Positions 8,959 to 16,987 of a DNA stretch of 54,686 nucleotides are shown here, in pieces. Made by a program: the position numbers and the translations under genes. This stretch comes from Bacillota bacterium (lineage in GTDB: Bacteria; Bacillota; Sulfobacillia; Sulfobacillales; Sulfobacillaceae). Under the pieces are notes generated by a model. That model was not told the DNA's origin, searched no databases, and was given only the letters and a program-made list of their open reading frames with translations. Each line of letters begins with the position of its first letter. The stretch's first letter is position 1. Where the stretch lies: assembly GCA_021797825.1 (NCBI GenBank), contig JAJZZA010000018.1, positions 1 through 54,686 of the forward strand. The letters are read 5' to 3'.

Positions 8959-9788
8959 ACCGAGCCCCCCTCCATCCGCACGGGAAGCGGCATCAGCCGG
9001 GCCCCCGGCTCCGTCCGGCACAATCCACTGGCCAAGTCATACCGATACCCGTGCCAGGGGCAGGTCAATTCACCATCCTCAACCAACCCTTTGTCCAGAG
9101 GCATCTCCCGGTGGGCGCAGCGGTTGCGGTAGGCCTTGACCTGGCCGTCAAGCCGAAACACCAGGGCGTCCAACTGGTCGCGTTGGATGTGATAGGGCAC
9201 GGCTTCGGCCATTTCCGCAATCTCCAGCACCTGCATCCAGGCGACGGGCGGCACGTCGATGGCGGCGAGCGGAATAAAATCACCCGCTGGCGCTTCGTCG
9301 TCCTCCACCTCGATGGTGCGGACTTCCGGAACGTGCGCGCGGATGGCCTTCTCCACCCCGTTGCGCAAAGTTTGGCTGGCCATGCCGCACCCCGCGCAGG
9401 CGCCCTTCAGGCGCAACACCACCGTGCCGTTTGCAACCCCCGCCAGTTCAACCTCGCCGCCGTGCGAATGGATATACGGGCGCACTTGTTCCAAGGCCTG
9501 CAGCACGCGGGCGCGCACATCGGATTTGACGATGCCATGAATTAGAAAGAGCGTGTAGATCGCCGGGTCGCTGACACTTTGCAACAGAACCTCTTTGGCA
9601 GCGGGGTCATCGCGCATCCGTTTCACCAAGCGCATCAAGGCAAAGCGCTGCAGCGCCTCCAGGCTTTCCTTAAGCTCCAACGCCACCTCGCGCGCCGGTT
9701 GCTCCAGCCGGCCCACGGCGGCCAGCGCCTCGTCGACCTGCCGCGCCAAGGTGTCAAATTCCTCGAGCTGTTCTTCTGCCGTTGGCAT
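8937..9788 (-). CDS. NifU (Nfu)-Rieske fusion protein
   Basis: A 283-aa protein with three parts. An N-terminal helical region covers about 1-85. A NifU C-terminal domain follows at about 95-170, with VRPYIHSHGGEVELAG and the cluster-binding CAGC. The Rieske domain occupies about 185-283, with CAHREMPLDKG and CPWHGYRYD supplying the two Cys and two His of a [2Fe-2S] centre. Nfu domains carry transient Fe-S clusters and Rieske domains transfer electrons. Together they suggest an electron acceptor or cluster donor for the hydrogenase, as proposed for similar genes near group 1h enzymes; that role is inferred. The start MPTAEEQLEE at 9788 has GGGGAGAGG upstream. The downstream NHL gene overlaps its end. 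Confidence 0.9.
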   Translation of the reverse strand: MPTAEEQLEEFDTLARQVDEALAAVGRLEQPAREVALELKESLEALQRFALMRLVKRMRDDPAAKEVLLQSVSDPAIYTLFLIHGIVKSDVRARVLQALEQVRPYIHSHGGEVELAGVANGTVVLRLKGACAGCGMASQTLRNGVEKAIRAHVPEVRTIEVEDDEAPAGDFIPLAAIDVPPVAWMQVLEIAEMAEAVPYHIQRDQLDALVFRLDGQVKAYRNRCAHREMPLDKGLVEDGELTCPWHGYRYDLASGLCRTEPGARLMPLPVRMEGGSVWLRRPS

Positions 9789-9908
9789 AGCCCTCTCCCC
9801 TCGCATATGCGCTCCCTGGGTCTTATGGGCAAGGCCGTGGCCATGGCAAGCACCGTCGCCCGCTTGCCGCGGGGTGCGGCCCGCCTGCTGGTGCCGCGCC
9901 CGCCAGCG

Positions 9909-11144
9909 TTACCGGTTTGCCCTGGCCATCGAGTCGTCCCCGGTTGCGTGTTTGCGCAGCGCGATTTCCGCCAGGACCTCATCAACACCCAGCATGGCAT
10001 CCCCATCACCCGCGTTTTGGAACAGGTGGCGCGCTTCGGTTAACATGCGGCCGGCGCGGGTCAGGGCACCTAAGTGCGCCAACGCGTTGCCAAAGCTCGC
10101 CAAGACCCGGGCATACCCCACGGGGTTGCTTTCGGGGTCGCGCTGCGCCAGAACCTTTTCGTAGAGATCCACCGCTTGCCACAGATTCTCTTCGGGATGA
10201 GACGACGGCAAGTGCTGCAACGCGTTGGCCAGATTCAGCGTGGCGCTGGCCCACAAGTCGGGATAGGCGTCGGGCGTGAACACGGTCAGGGCTTCGCGAA
10301 ATCCCTGCACCGCGATGGCGGCTCTAAGCCGTGATTTCTCACTGTCGAGCGGCAAGGCGATATAGGTCAGCGCCAGGTTCATCTGCGCCAGCGCGTAGGA
10401 CTCGGGGTCATTGTCGCGAGTCAGCCACTGCAGGGCTTGCTGGTAGCAGTGCACCGACTCCATCAGCAGGCCTCTTTGGCCGTTGGCCAGCTCTTGCCAG
10501 ACTGAACCCAGCTCCACCAGCAGATACGCCCGGGCGTTGTCAAACGCCGATTCCGCCAGCAACTCAAGCGCCGTCCGATATTCCTGAACCACCTGCTCGC
10601 TGGCGCCGGCTTGCGTGCGCAGGATTCCCGCGTGCTCCGCCAACAAGCGCGCCGCAAATACCGGGGAGACCGCGCGGGCCGCCCCCACCGCCTGATCCAG
10701 ATCGCGCAGGCTCTTTTGCCAGGTGCCTTGATCCAGCCAATAATGGGCGCGGGCGGCCAACAAAAAAGCGCGCACCTCGCCATCCGTGTCACCCGGCGCG
10801 GGCGGCACCGCGGTCTTAAAGCCCAGTCGCCAGGCGGACGCCTCGAGCAGTTGCGCGAGGTCCCCCTGCAGGGCGGAGTGGGCAGCGTGGTAAGACCCGT
10901 CACCGGGATTTAAGACAAACCGGTTATAGAGGCTCTCCGGACCATCCGGCAACCTCTCCGCCAGGTCTGGGCCATCGACCAGGGATTCCCGGAAAAAACC
11001 CCATTCCCCGGGAATGGCGCCGAACCGCCCGCGCATCAGGGAGGACAGCACAGCGGCCTCGGGCGGTTTTGCCGGAACCGGCAGCACGAGCAAACCGGTG
11101 ACGCCGGCAAAGACGCCCAAAGGCTGAGGACGGATCATCTGCAT
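9909..11144 (-). CDS. TPR-like helical repeat protein of the hydrogenase operon
   Basis: A 411-aa, Ala/Leu-rich protein of repeated helix pairs (for example AAFLLAARAHYWLDQGT-like, ALELLAESAFDNARAYLLVE, YALAQMNLALTYIALPL, WASATLNLANALQHLP, YARVLASFGNALAHLG), matching tetratricopeptide spacing from about residue 110 to the end. The N-terminal 25 residues include a short hydrophobic stretch (LGVFAGVTGLLVLPVP) that is not a clear export signal. The start is ATG at 11144 (MQMIRPQPLG), 5 nt after the preceding gene's stop; an open upstream extension to 11300 lies inside that gene. TPR genes recur in group 1h hydrogenase operons, probably as assembly scaffolds. Confidence 0.8.
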   Translation of the reverse strand: MQMIRPQPLGVFAGVTGLLVLPVPAKPPEAAVLSSLMRGRFGAIPGEWGFFRESLVDGPDLAERLPDGPESLYNRFVLNPGDGSYHAAHSALQGDLAQLLEASAWRLGFKTAVPPAPGDTDGEVRAFLLAARAHYWLDQGTWQKSLRDLDQAVGAARAVSPVFAARLLAEHAGILRTQAGASEQVVQEYRTALELLAESAFDNARAYLLVELGSVWQELANGQRGLLMESVHCYQQALQWLTRDNDPESYALAQMNLALTYIALPLDSEKSRLRAAIAVQGFREALTVFTPDAYPDLWASATLNLANALQHLPSSHPEENLWQAVDLYEKVLAQRDPESNPVGYARVLASFGNALAHLGALTRAGRMLTEARHLFQNAGDGDAMLGVDEVLAEIALRKHATGDDSMARANR

Positions 11145-11149
11145 CGTGT

Positions 11150-11647
11150 TTACCACCCCTCGAACATATTTCCGCGCTCCCGGTTTATCGCGCCGCGAAT
11201 GATGCGCGCGGCTATTTGCGCCTTCGGTTCGGTGTAATATCTTCCCACCCGATGGACTCGCACCCCGTCGGAAAAATAGACCTTCACGGAAATTGTCCAT
11301 TGGCCGTCATAAGGCTCCACGGAGATTTCCGCAAAGAGGGATTCATCGGGAAAGCCCCGCTCCTCGCCATCGCCCAACCGGATGCGAAGCGCCCCCATGC
11401 GATCATCCCAGCAGGCTTCGGCCCGGTTGGCACCCATAGCGGACGGGAGCGGGTGGGCGATGTCGAGACTCCACCCGCCCGCGGCCGAAAGTCTTCGCAA
11501 TCGGACGGCGTCCGCATCCGACTCGCCGGCGGGGAATATCCGGAGTTCCCCGGGTGTCACTTCCGCCCGCGCCGTTCCGCCCGGGAGATATTGCCAGATT
11601 GCCGCGGGAAACCTCAGTTGCCCGGTCTCGGTCCACTCAACTTTCAT
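11150..11647 (-). CDS. conserved-context protein of unknown function (165 aa)
   Basis: A 165-aa protein starting MKVEWTETGQLRFP (ATG at 11647). No family is recognised. It appears mostly beta-stranded, with alternating hydrophobic/charged segments (LRIRLGDGEE, EISVEPYDGQWTISVKVYFS) and ends in a helical, basic tail (AARIIRGAINRERGNMFEGW). There is no signal peptide or membrane helix, and one Cys in EACWDD. It overlaps the protease gene by 11 nt and is followed 5 nt later by the TPR gene, so it belongs to the hydrogenase operon. A subunit-like or accessory role is inferred from position only. Confidence 0.75.
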   Translation of the reverse strand: MKVEWTETGQLRFPAAIWQYLPGGTARAEVTPGELRIFPAGESDADAVRLRRLSAAGGWSLDIAHPLPSAMGANRAEACWDDRMGALRIRLGDGEERGFPDESLFAEISVEPYDGQWTISVKVYFSDGVRVHRVGRYYTEPKAQIAARIIRGAINRERGNMFEGW

Positions 11648-12128
11648 GGGGCGTGGGCATCGCCGGTTGGTAACGCTGCCGCAGAATGCCAACCAGACGC
11701 TCTAAAGTCGCCGCCACCGAGGGCGACAAGTCGAGTCCGGGCTCGACTTGTCCGGCTTCGACCAGGAACACCGTCACCTTGCGCGGAAACCGGTCCTTTA
11801 GGAGCCATCTGGCAAAGGCCAGCGCCTGGTCCCAACGGAAAGCGTGCAGATTGGCGCCGGTGAGAGGGGGAATCTCCACCTCTTCACCCGGTACCTCGTA
11901 CAGCGTTCCCGGCGCGGCGCCGGTCCGGCAGGCATCGACCAGCACCACTTCGGACGCGCCGTCCATTTGAAACGCGACATCCATTCCGGCCGTGCCGCCG
12001 TCGACCAGGCGCACATGCGGAGGAACCCCCGCGTCCCACATGCGGCGGACCAGCCGGGGGCCCGCCGCATCATCTCCTCGCAACAGATTTCCGCAGCCGA
12101 TGATGCAGATCATCGGGTCGCTCAACAT
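11637..12128 (-). CDS. hydrogenase maturation protease (HyaD/HoxM/HybD family)
   Basis: A 163-aa endopeptidase of the family that removes the C-terminal extension of the hydrogenase large subunit after Ni insertion. Seen: IIGCGNLLRGDDAAGPRLV at the N-terminus, with the family's Ni-binding acidic residue in the GDD segment; VRLVDGGTAGMDVAF; VVLVDACRTGAAPGT; and FRWDQALAFA, where the conserved third ligand is expected (HAF just before it). The start is taken as ATG 12128 (MLSDPMICIIG), overlapping the large-subunit stop by 7 nt with AGGTGGG upstream. The large subunit encoded next door has the peptide this enzyme would cut. Confidence 0.9.
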   Translation of the reverse strand: MLSDPMICIIGCGNLLRGDDAAGPRLVRRMWDAGVPPHVRLVDGGTAGMDVAFQMDGASEVVLVDACRTGAAPGTLYEVPGEEVEIPPLTGANLHAFRWDQALAFARWLLKDRFPRKVTVFLVEAGQVEPGLDLSPSVAATLERLVGILRQRYQPAMPTPHES

Positions 12129-13756
12129 GAGGCGCTGCCCACCTGAAACCGCGAGAGTTCCGCTTCCGTCTTGGCATCGTACACGTGCACCGTGCAGACC
12201 AGGCACGAATCATAGCTCTGAGCGATATGGGCCAGCTCGACCGGGTCTGCCGGATCCGCCACCGGGCTTCCGATCATGGCCTTCTCGATGGGACCCAGCG
12301 TGTTGTTGCGGTCGCGCGGGCCAATGTTCCACGCCGTCGGCGTCACCACCTGATAATTTTCAATCTTGCCGTCTTTAAGCACAATCCAGTCGGCCAAAGC
12401 GCCGCGGGCGGCCTCCGTCGCCCCAAAACCGCGACCTTCGCGGAGTTCTTTCGGCTTAATGTAAAACGGCTCGTGCAAGTTAACCTGCGACAGCCACTCA
12501 CGCACCCGGGCAACGTACTTGACGCCTTCGTGGGCCCGCGCCAAGACCCGCGTCATCACGTTGGGCCCAAGTTGCTTGATAACATTCAACATTAACGGAT
12601 CATAGTCTTGCCAAGGTTCGGCGCCCGGGCGCCCGGCCATCACCTGCCGCGCCAAAGGCCCGGTTTCCAAGGGCACTTCGCCCACTCCGGGTATGCCGTA
12701 GCGCGGCGCTTTGGCCCAGGTGTACTTGCCGAGCAGACGCCCTTCCTCCGGATCGATGGGTTCCGTGACCCCCTCGAAGGGATGCAGCGAGCCGGTGCCG
12801 CGATAGAAGGAATGCGTGTGATCCTCCCGGATGCGGGCCTGATCGAAGTCGTGATAGGTCTCGCCGTCGTAGACGCCCGAGCGGCTGATAAGCGCCGCGT
12901 TGCGTCCTTCAATGGTGGGATGCCGGTATTTCTCCGGATGGAAAAAGGTGCCGGTGGCCAAAAACCGGCCGGGTCCGGCGCCGTATTTGTCGAGGCCGGC
13001 CTCCAGGCTAAAGCGCAGGAAGAGACCCAGGTCGGAGTTCTCGTGCGATGAACTTTCCTCCAGCCAGCCCAAGACATCGTCCCAGGTCTGGTTTTGCAAC
13101 CACCGCTCCACCGAGCAGCCCAGCCAGACCTTTTCCATCCAGTTGTGTTGAAAATGGTCCAAAATGGCGATGGAACGGGTAATATCGGACAGCGTCGGTG
13201 CGCTCATCACCCCGCCGGGCACCATGAAGCTGGAATGGGGCCACTGCCCGCCGAAAATCGCGTAGATTTCTACCGGCTTATTCGACAGGGTCACCCCCAC
13301 CTCGTAACTCTCGCCCACAAACGGCGCCCATCTTCGCACCACTTCATCATAATAGGGGCTCTTGGCATACTTTTGATGGGTGAAGCCAATCGCGAACAGC
13401 GCGTAAAACCAGCGCGGAACACTTTGAATGGTCTCGCAGGCCTGTGCGATGTTTCGCACAATGGTGGCATTCGGCGGCACTTCCGTTTGCCAGGCGGTAT
13501 CGAGCGCATAGACCGATTTGTATAAGTGGCTCCCGCCGCAAATGCCGCAGATGCGCGGCGTGACAATCAGCCCGGCTTGAGGATCTTTGCCTTTTAAAAT
13601 GATTTCGAATCCCCGAAACATGCTGGCTTCCGTCCAGGCATCTACCACCACCCCGTCCTCAACATGCACCTTAACATCCAGATCGCCTTCGACTCGGCCT
13701 AGCGCGTGGACGTCAATCTCCATTTTCTTGCCCATTTGCTTTGTTTCCGAATTCAT
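12122..13756 (-). CDS. hhyL: [NiFe]-hydrogenase large subunit, group 1h type
   Basis: A 544-aa catalytic subunit that splits H2 at a NiFe(CN)2CO site. The N-terminal nickel motif is RICGICGGSH (Cys70, Cys73, His77). The C-terminal motif is DSCLVCTVH (Cys518, Cys521, His524), followed by a 20-residue extension ending GSASC that the maturation protease should remove after His524. The motif has Ser instead of the common Pro in DPCxxC. The sequence style (LHGRVEGD-like start, ICGGSHLYKSVYALDTAWQ, lack of membrane helices) and the NHL/Rieske/TPR neighbours point to group 1h, the high-affinity, often oxygen-tolerant uptake enzymes. AAAGGAGG precedes the ATG. A 229-nt gap separates it from the small-subunit gene. 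Confidence 0.95.
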   Translation of the reverse strand: MNSETKQMGKKMEIDVHALGRVEGDLDVKVHVEDGVVVDAWTEASMFRGFEIILKGKDPQAGLIVTPRICGICGGSHLYKSVYALDTAWQTEVPPNATIVRNIAQACETIQSVPRWFYALFAIGFTHQKYAKSPYYDEVVRRWAPFVGESYEVGVTLSNKPVEIYAIFGGQWPHSSFMVPGGVMSAPTLSDITRSIAILDHFQHNWMEKVWLGCSVERWLQNQTWDDVLGWLEESSSHENSDLGLFLRFSLEAGLDKYGAGPGRFLATGTFFHPEKYRHPTIEGRNAALISRSGVYDGETYHDFDQARIREDHTHSFYRGTGSLHPFEGVTEPIDPEEGRLLGKYTWAKAPRYGIPGVGEVPLETGPLARQVMAGRPGAEPWQDYDPLMLNVIKQLGPNVMTRVLARAHEGVKYVARVREWLSQVNLHEPFYIKPKELREGRGFGATEAARGALADWIVLKDGKIENYQVVTPTAWNIGPRDRNNTLGPIEKAMIGSPVADPADPVELAHIAQSYDSCLVCTVHVYDAKTEAELSRFQVGSASC

Positions 13757-13985
13757 CTCCTCGCCCCTCCTTTACCGTCTCTGTTCCGGTGGTGGGTTGC
13801 CCCGTGCGGCCCGGCTGACCCCAAAACCCAGGCATCACCCCGCACGTCCGCGTGTCTTTCGCACGGACAGCCGTTTACCCGTAATCACGCCGATCAGGGC
13901 ATTGCAGCCCCGGTCCTCTCCGGTTCTTCGCCCGAGCCGCCGCCCCGCCCGCTGGCCCGGCCATCGCCGTCTATCGCAACCGCTG
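13757..13985. other. non-coding gap between hydrogenase subunit genes
   Basis: A 229-nt GC-rich stretch without a supported gene. It is unusually long for the space between small and large subunit genes. It contains an imperfect hairpin around 13849-13871 (GTCCGcGTG ... CACGGAC), which could protect or attenuate the shared transcript; this is speculative. Confidence 0.5.
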
Positions 13986-14957
13986 CTAGACCACAAACAT
14001 GTCTTCCTTGGCCCATTTGGGAGCAGCCATCCGCGCCACCGTGGCATGCATGGCGTAGGTGACGGGGTCTGTGCCCAAGGGCAGTTCCTTGGGCAACGCC
14101 CCCAAGACTTTCTGCGTCTTAAAGACTGTGCCGGGCATCAAATCAAAGAAGGGGAATTGCGGTTCCGTACACCCCAAGCACGGCATCCCCGCGCGGGTCT
14201 TGGATGATTGCCGGTTCCAGAGAATGCGGTTGCACGGCGAATGTGTCATCGGCCCGCGGCAACCCTGTTCGTAAAAGAGACACCCCTTGCGGGTGCCTTG
14301 CCCGAATTCCTCCACCGGTTCTTTCCACTCGTGGTATTGCACGCGTGTGCACCCGGTCTGGGTAAATGTCGAAAAGAAGGTCTGGGGCCGCTGCAGTTCG
14401 TCCAACGCAATGTCGTCGGCGCGCCCGGACGCCACCGCCACCAATACCTGCGAAATCCAATCGGGGTGGGAGGGACAGCCCGGCACATTGATGACCGGCA
14501 ATCCCGCCTTGGAACGGAAATCCGGTCCCAGAAAACCGCTGCGTTCCCCCTTTAGGAATTGCAGTCCGCGCGACTCGCTGGGATTGGGCGCATTGGCGGG
14601 AATCCCGCCCCAACAGGCGCAATCGCCAAACGCCACCACAAATTGGGCGGCGTGCGCCATGTCCCACACCCAGTCCTTCATGGGCCGGCCCATGAACATG
14701 TCGTAGCGGCCGGTGCCGTTCGGGCCCATGATGACCGTGCCTTCCAGCACAAAGATATCGATTGGCGGGGTTCCGTTTAACGCGCCTTCCAAAACCCGGC
14801 GCGCCCCTTCCCCGAATTCCATCGAAATGGAATGATGATACAAGACGTCGATCCCGAAATCCGTGACCAAGTCACAGACCGTCGGCTCTTCCGCATTCAA
14901 AAATGACTGGGTGTTCCCATTGCATGCGCCTCCGTGCAGCCACATTACCGTTGCCAT
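13986..14957 (-). CDS. hhyS: [NiFe]-hydrogenase small (Fe-S) subunit, group 1h type
   Basis: A 323-aa iron-sulfur subunit starting MATVMWLHGGACNGNTQSF. There is no Tat leader and no C-terminal membrane helix, so it is cytoplasmic, as in group 1h. Candidate proximal-cluster ligands are Cys12, Cys113/Cys115 (GDCACWGGIP) and Cys161 (VPGCPSHP). The second position of the usual CxxC is Asn15, not Cys, a feature expected for this group, where the proximal cluster lacks a full set of four cysteines. Further ligands (Cys203, 226, 233, 242, 260, 263) serve the other clusters. AGAAGGGAGG precedes the start. First gene of the leftward operon, behind a strong promoter at 15044-15072. Confidence 0.94.
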   Translation of the reverse strand: MATVMWLHGGACNGNTQSFLNAEEPTVCDLVTDFGIDVLYHHSISMEFGEGARRVLEGALNGTPPIDIFVLEGTVIMGPNGTGRYDMFMGRPMKDWVWDMAHAAQFVVAFGDCACWGGIPANAPNPSESRGLQFLKGERSGFLGPDFRSKAGLPVINVPGCPSHPDWISQVLVAVASGRADDIALDELQRPQTFFSTFTQTGCTRVQYHEWKEPVEEFGQGTRKGCLFYEQGCRGPMTHSPCNRILWNRQSSKTRAGMPCLGCTEPQFPFFDLMPGTVFKTQKVLGALPKELPLGTDPVTYAMHATVARMAAPKWAKEDMFVV

Positions 14958-15043
14958 CGTTGCCTCCCTTCTCTTCTCCCGCCCATCCGCATTCGTTTAA
15001 CCGTTTTCTCTTAACCATCGGCTTTTTTTGGTAACTTATCACA

Positions 15044-15072
15044 GTATTAGTATCGTCGGAGTTATCTGTCAA
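15044..15072 (-). promoter_or_regulatory. sigma-A-like promoter of hhyS operon
   Basis: On the minus strand TTGACA (15072-15067), a 17-nt spacer and TAATAC (15049-15044). This is a near-consensus housekeeping promoter, giving a leader of about 80 nt before hhyS. Confidence 0.75.
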
Positions 15073-15087
15073 GTCTTTAATTTCACA

Positions 15088-15107
15088 CGATACCCACCGT
15101 GGTATCG
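15088..15107. promoter_or_regulatory. palindromic operator candidate CGATACC-6-GGTATCG
   Basis: A perfect 7+7-nt inverted repeat with a 6-nt centre. It lies 15 nt upstream of the -35 box of the hhyS promoter, where an activator or repressor could bind. The half-site resembles the ATACCC half-site of the palindrome at 27571-27593. Confidence 0.5.
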
Positions 15108-15339
15108 CGTCAAGATATGTCCCAAAATACGCGCTTGGATACCGCAATATCCGTATTTTTTTCTGTGCGATATGACAAAATCCATCGTTTCTATTAGCAC
15201 ACTGTACACCGCGCCCCAACCGTCCGCCAACCGGAACCCCCGGGGCCGCCGGTTCCGACGCTCCGGCGGGACGGCCCGCGCCCGCCAGGCGATACCCACC
15301 GGCACCCGCCTCGTCCGGATTCCGGCATAAATCCCATCG

Positions 15340-15369
15340 TTGACCAACGCGTTCGCTTTCCCTTATGAT
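15340..15369 (+). promoter_or_regulatory. sigma-A-like promoter of DUF1641-hypAB operon
   Basis: TTGACC (15340-15345), 18-nt spacer, TATGAT (15364-15369). The start of transcription would fall about 45 nt before the ATG at 15421. Confidence 0.6.
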
Positions 15370-15420
15370 TACTGAAAGCACACAATTGGCACAATATTAA
15401 CGCATATTCTGTTAGGGGGG

Positions 15421-15897
15421 ATGGATATGGCCGTCGCAACTGCCCGGGCGGACGAACTGGGTCTGGAAGAAAAATTGGTCGATCCGCAAACGGTTGCAGG
15501 CATGGTCCGGCTCATGGACCGCTTGGAGGAGATCAATGTGCTGCTCGATGCGGTGGTCAGCGTCGTGCGGCGCAGCCCCGAAATTGCGGACTCGATCAAT
15601 GGCATTGTCGAAATGCTGCGGGCCAACGCTAAGGAAAACCAAGGCACGCTGACCGACGCCTACTCGAAAGTCTCTTCGCTGCTCAACACCGAAACCGCGC
15701 TGGACACCCTTATCATCGGCAGCAAAGTCATCCGGGCGATGTCGCAGGCGTGGAACGACGTCTCCCAAGCTCCGCCCCAACGGGTAGGCGTGATGGGATT
15801 TGTGCGCGCCTTGGGCGATCCCGCGGTGCAGCCTGCGCTGGGCTACCTATTGGCCTATGCCAAACGTTTCGCCGAGGAATTCGGCCACAGTGCATGA
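15421..15897 (+). CDS. DUF1641-family protein
   Basis: A 158-aa mainly helical protein. The central part (MDRLEEINVLLDAVVSVVRR, then EIADSINGIVEMLRAN) and the C-terminal VMGFVRALGDPAVQPALGYLLAYAKRF match the DUF1641 pattern, otherwise seen with formate dehydrogenases and hydrogenases. No cofactor motif or signal peptide. The ATG follows GTTAGGGGGG. Its stop overlaps the hypA start codon region. Function is unknown; association with redox-enzyme operons suggests an assembly or regulatory subunit. Confidence 0.8.
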   Translation: MDMAVATARADELGLEEKLVDPQTVAGMVRLMDRLEEINVLLDAVVSVVRRSPEIADSINGIVEMLRANAKENQGTLTDAYSKVSSLLNTETALDTLIIGSKVIRAMSQAWNDVSQAPPQRVGVMGFVRALGDPAVQPALGYLLAYAKRFAEEFGHSA

Positions 15898-16234
15898 GTT
15901 GTCCGTTGCCCACAGTTTGGTGGAGATGGCCTTAGACGAGATGGAGCGTGTGCCCGAGAGCCGGATTATTGCGCTTCACCTCCGCATCGGGGCGTTGTCC
16001 GGGTTGGTCACCGATGCGTTGCTGTTCGCGTGGGACGTCGTCAGCGAAGGCACCAAACTGCAAGGCGCTGCGCTTAAGATCGAAGACGTGCCGGTCGTGA
16101 TTTTTTGTCCAGTCTGCCAGCAGGAGCAAACCTTGCCGGGCCATCAAATCTTTCGGTGCCCGCGCTGCAACGCGAAAAGCGCGGATATTCGGCGGGGACG
16201 GGAACTTGAACTCGTCGCGTTGGAGGTCAGTTAA
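15890..16234 (+). CDS. hypA: HypA nickel-insertion metallochaperone
   Basis: HypA (114 aa) binds Ni through its N-terminal His2 and delivers it with HypB to the large subunit. The gene starts at GTG 15890, giving M/V-HELSVAHSLVEMAL; His2 is therefore kept. The structural zinc site is two CxxC pairs, CPVC and CPRC, about residues 72-92. The start overlaps the upstream DUF1641 stop by 8 nt, and hypB begins one base after its stop. A longer ATG frame from 15800 lies within the previous gene and is not used. Confidence 0.95.
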   Translation: MHELSVAHSLVEMALDEMERVPESRIIALHLRIGALSGLVTDALLFAWDVVSEGTKLQGAALKIEDVPVVIFCPVCQQEQTLPGHQIFRCPRCNAKSADIRRGRELELVALEVS

Positions 16235-16235
16235 A

Positions 16236-16943
16236 ATGGAACCTCGCATTGTGCAGGTGCAGGAAAACGTGTTGCGCAAGAATGACCGCCTGGCGCGGCA
16301 ACTGCGCGAGCGTTTTCGAACGTCCGGCGTTTTTGTGATTAACGTCGTATCAAGTCCCGGCGCGGGCAAGACGACGCTGCTTCGGGAAACCTTGTTGCAA
16401 CTGAAATCCCGTTATCGGGTAGCCGCCGTCGTCGGGGACTTGGCAACCGCAAACGATGCCCGCCGGCTGGCGGAAAGCGGTGTCCCGGTTCGACAGATTA
16501 CCACCGGCACCACTTGCCATCTTGATGCGGTCATGATCGAGAAATCCCTGGCCGGGTGGGATCTCAAAAACCTCGACTTTCTCTTCATCGAGAATGTGGG
16601 AAACCTGGTGTGCCCCGCCAGTTATGACCTGGGGGAAGATCTGCGGGTGGTGCTGTTTTCGGTGACCGAGGGCGAAGACAAACCGGCGAAGTATCCCACC
16701 TTGGTCAGCACCTCCGACCTGGCCCTGGTGACCAAGGTGGATTTGTCGGACGCGGTCGGCTTCGATGGCGTGGCGTTTGCCGAGGCCATCGAAAACGTTC
16801 GGCCCGACATCAGGGTCATCGCGGTGTCGGCGCGAAGCGGCGTCGGCCTCGATGCCTGGCTTAGGGCGCTGGGCACCGCCCGCGCCGCCCGCGAGTCCCG
16901 CCCCGCCGGCAACGCGGCCGCGCCTCCCGGCCAGGAGGCTTAA
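16236..16943 (+). CDS. hypB: HypB GTPase, nickel insertion
   Basis: HypB (235 aa) is the GTPase that with HypA loads nickel. Seen: P-loop SSPGAGKTTL (residues 39-48), the metal-binding TTGTTCHLDA (Cys-His pair), IENVGNLVCP, VTEGEDKPAKYP and the guanine-specifying TKVD. There is no His-rich N-terminal nickel store as found in some HypB proteins. The start ATG 16236 follows GGAGG; upstream in-frame codons lie inside hypA. The C-terminus is Ala/Pro-rich and unstructured. The next gene encodes a separate His-tailed protein that might supply the missing nickel store. Confidence 0.96.
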   Translation: MEPRIVQVQENVLRKNDRLARQLRERFRTSGVFVINVVSSPGAGKTTLLRETLLQLKSRYRVAAVVGDLATANDARRLAESGVPVRQITTGTTCHLDAVMIEKSLAGWDLKNLDFLFIENVGNLVCPASYDLGEDLRVVLFSVTEGEDKPAKYPTLVSTSDLALVTKVDLSDAVGFDGVAFAEAIENVRPDIRVIAVSARSGVGLDAWLRALGTARAARESRPAGNAAAPPGQEA

Positions 16944-16987
16944 GGGCGGCTTTAAAACAACCGAAAGCAGAAGGAGGTCTGATCGCG

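Larger units (their letters stand above)
14958..15420. promoter_or_regulatory. divergent control region of the hydrogenase operons
   Basis: An AT-rich 463-nt region between hhyS (leftward) and the DUF1641-hypAB operon (rightward), clearly less GC-rich than its surroundings. It holds a leftward sigma-A-like promoter (15044-15072), a rightward one (15340-15369), a palindrome CGATACC-6-GGTATCG (15088-15107), and further GATA-containing short repeats around 15115-15175 (GGATA-6-TATCC near 15138). No gene is supported inside. Confidence 0.7.
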
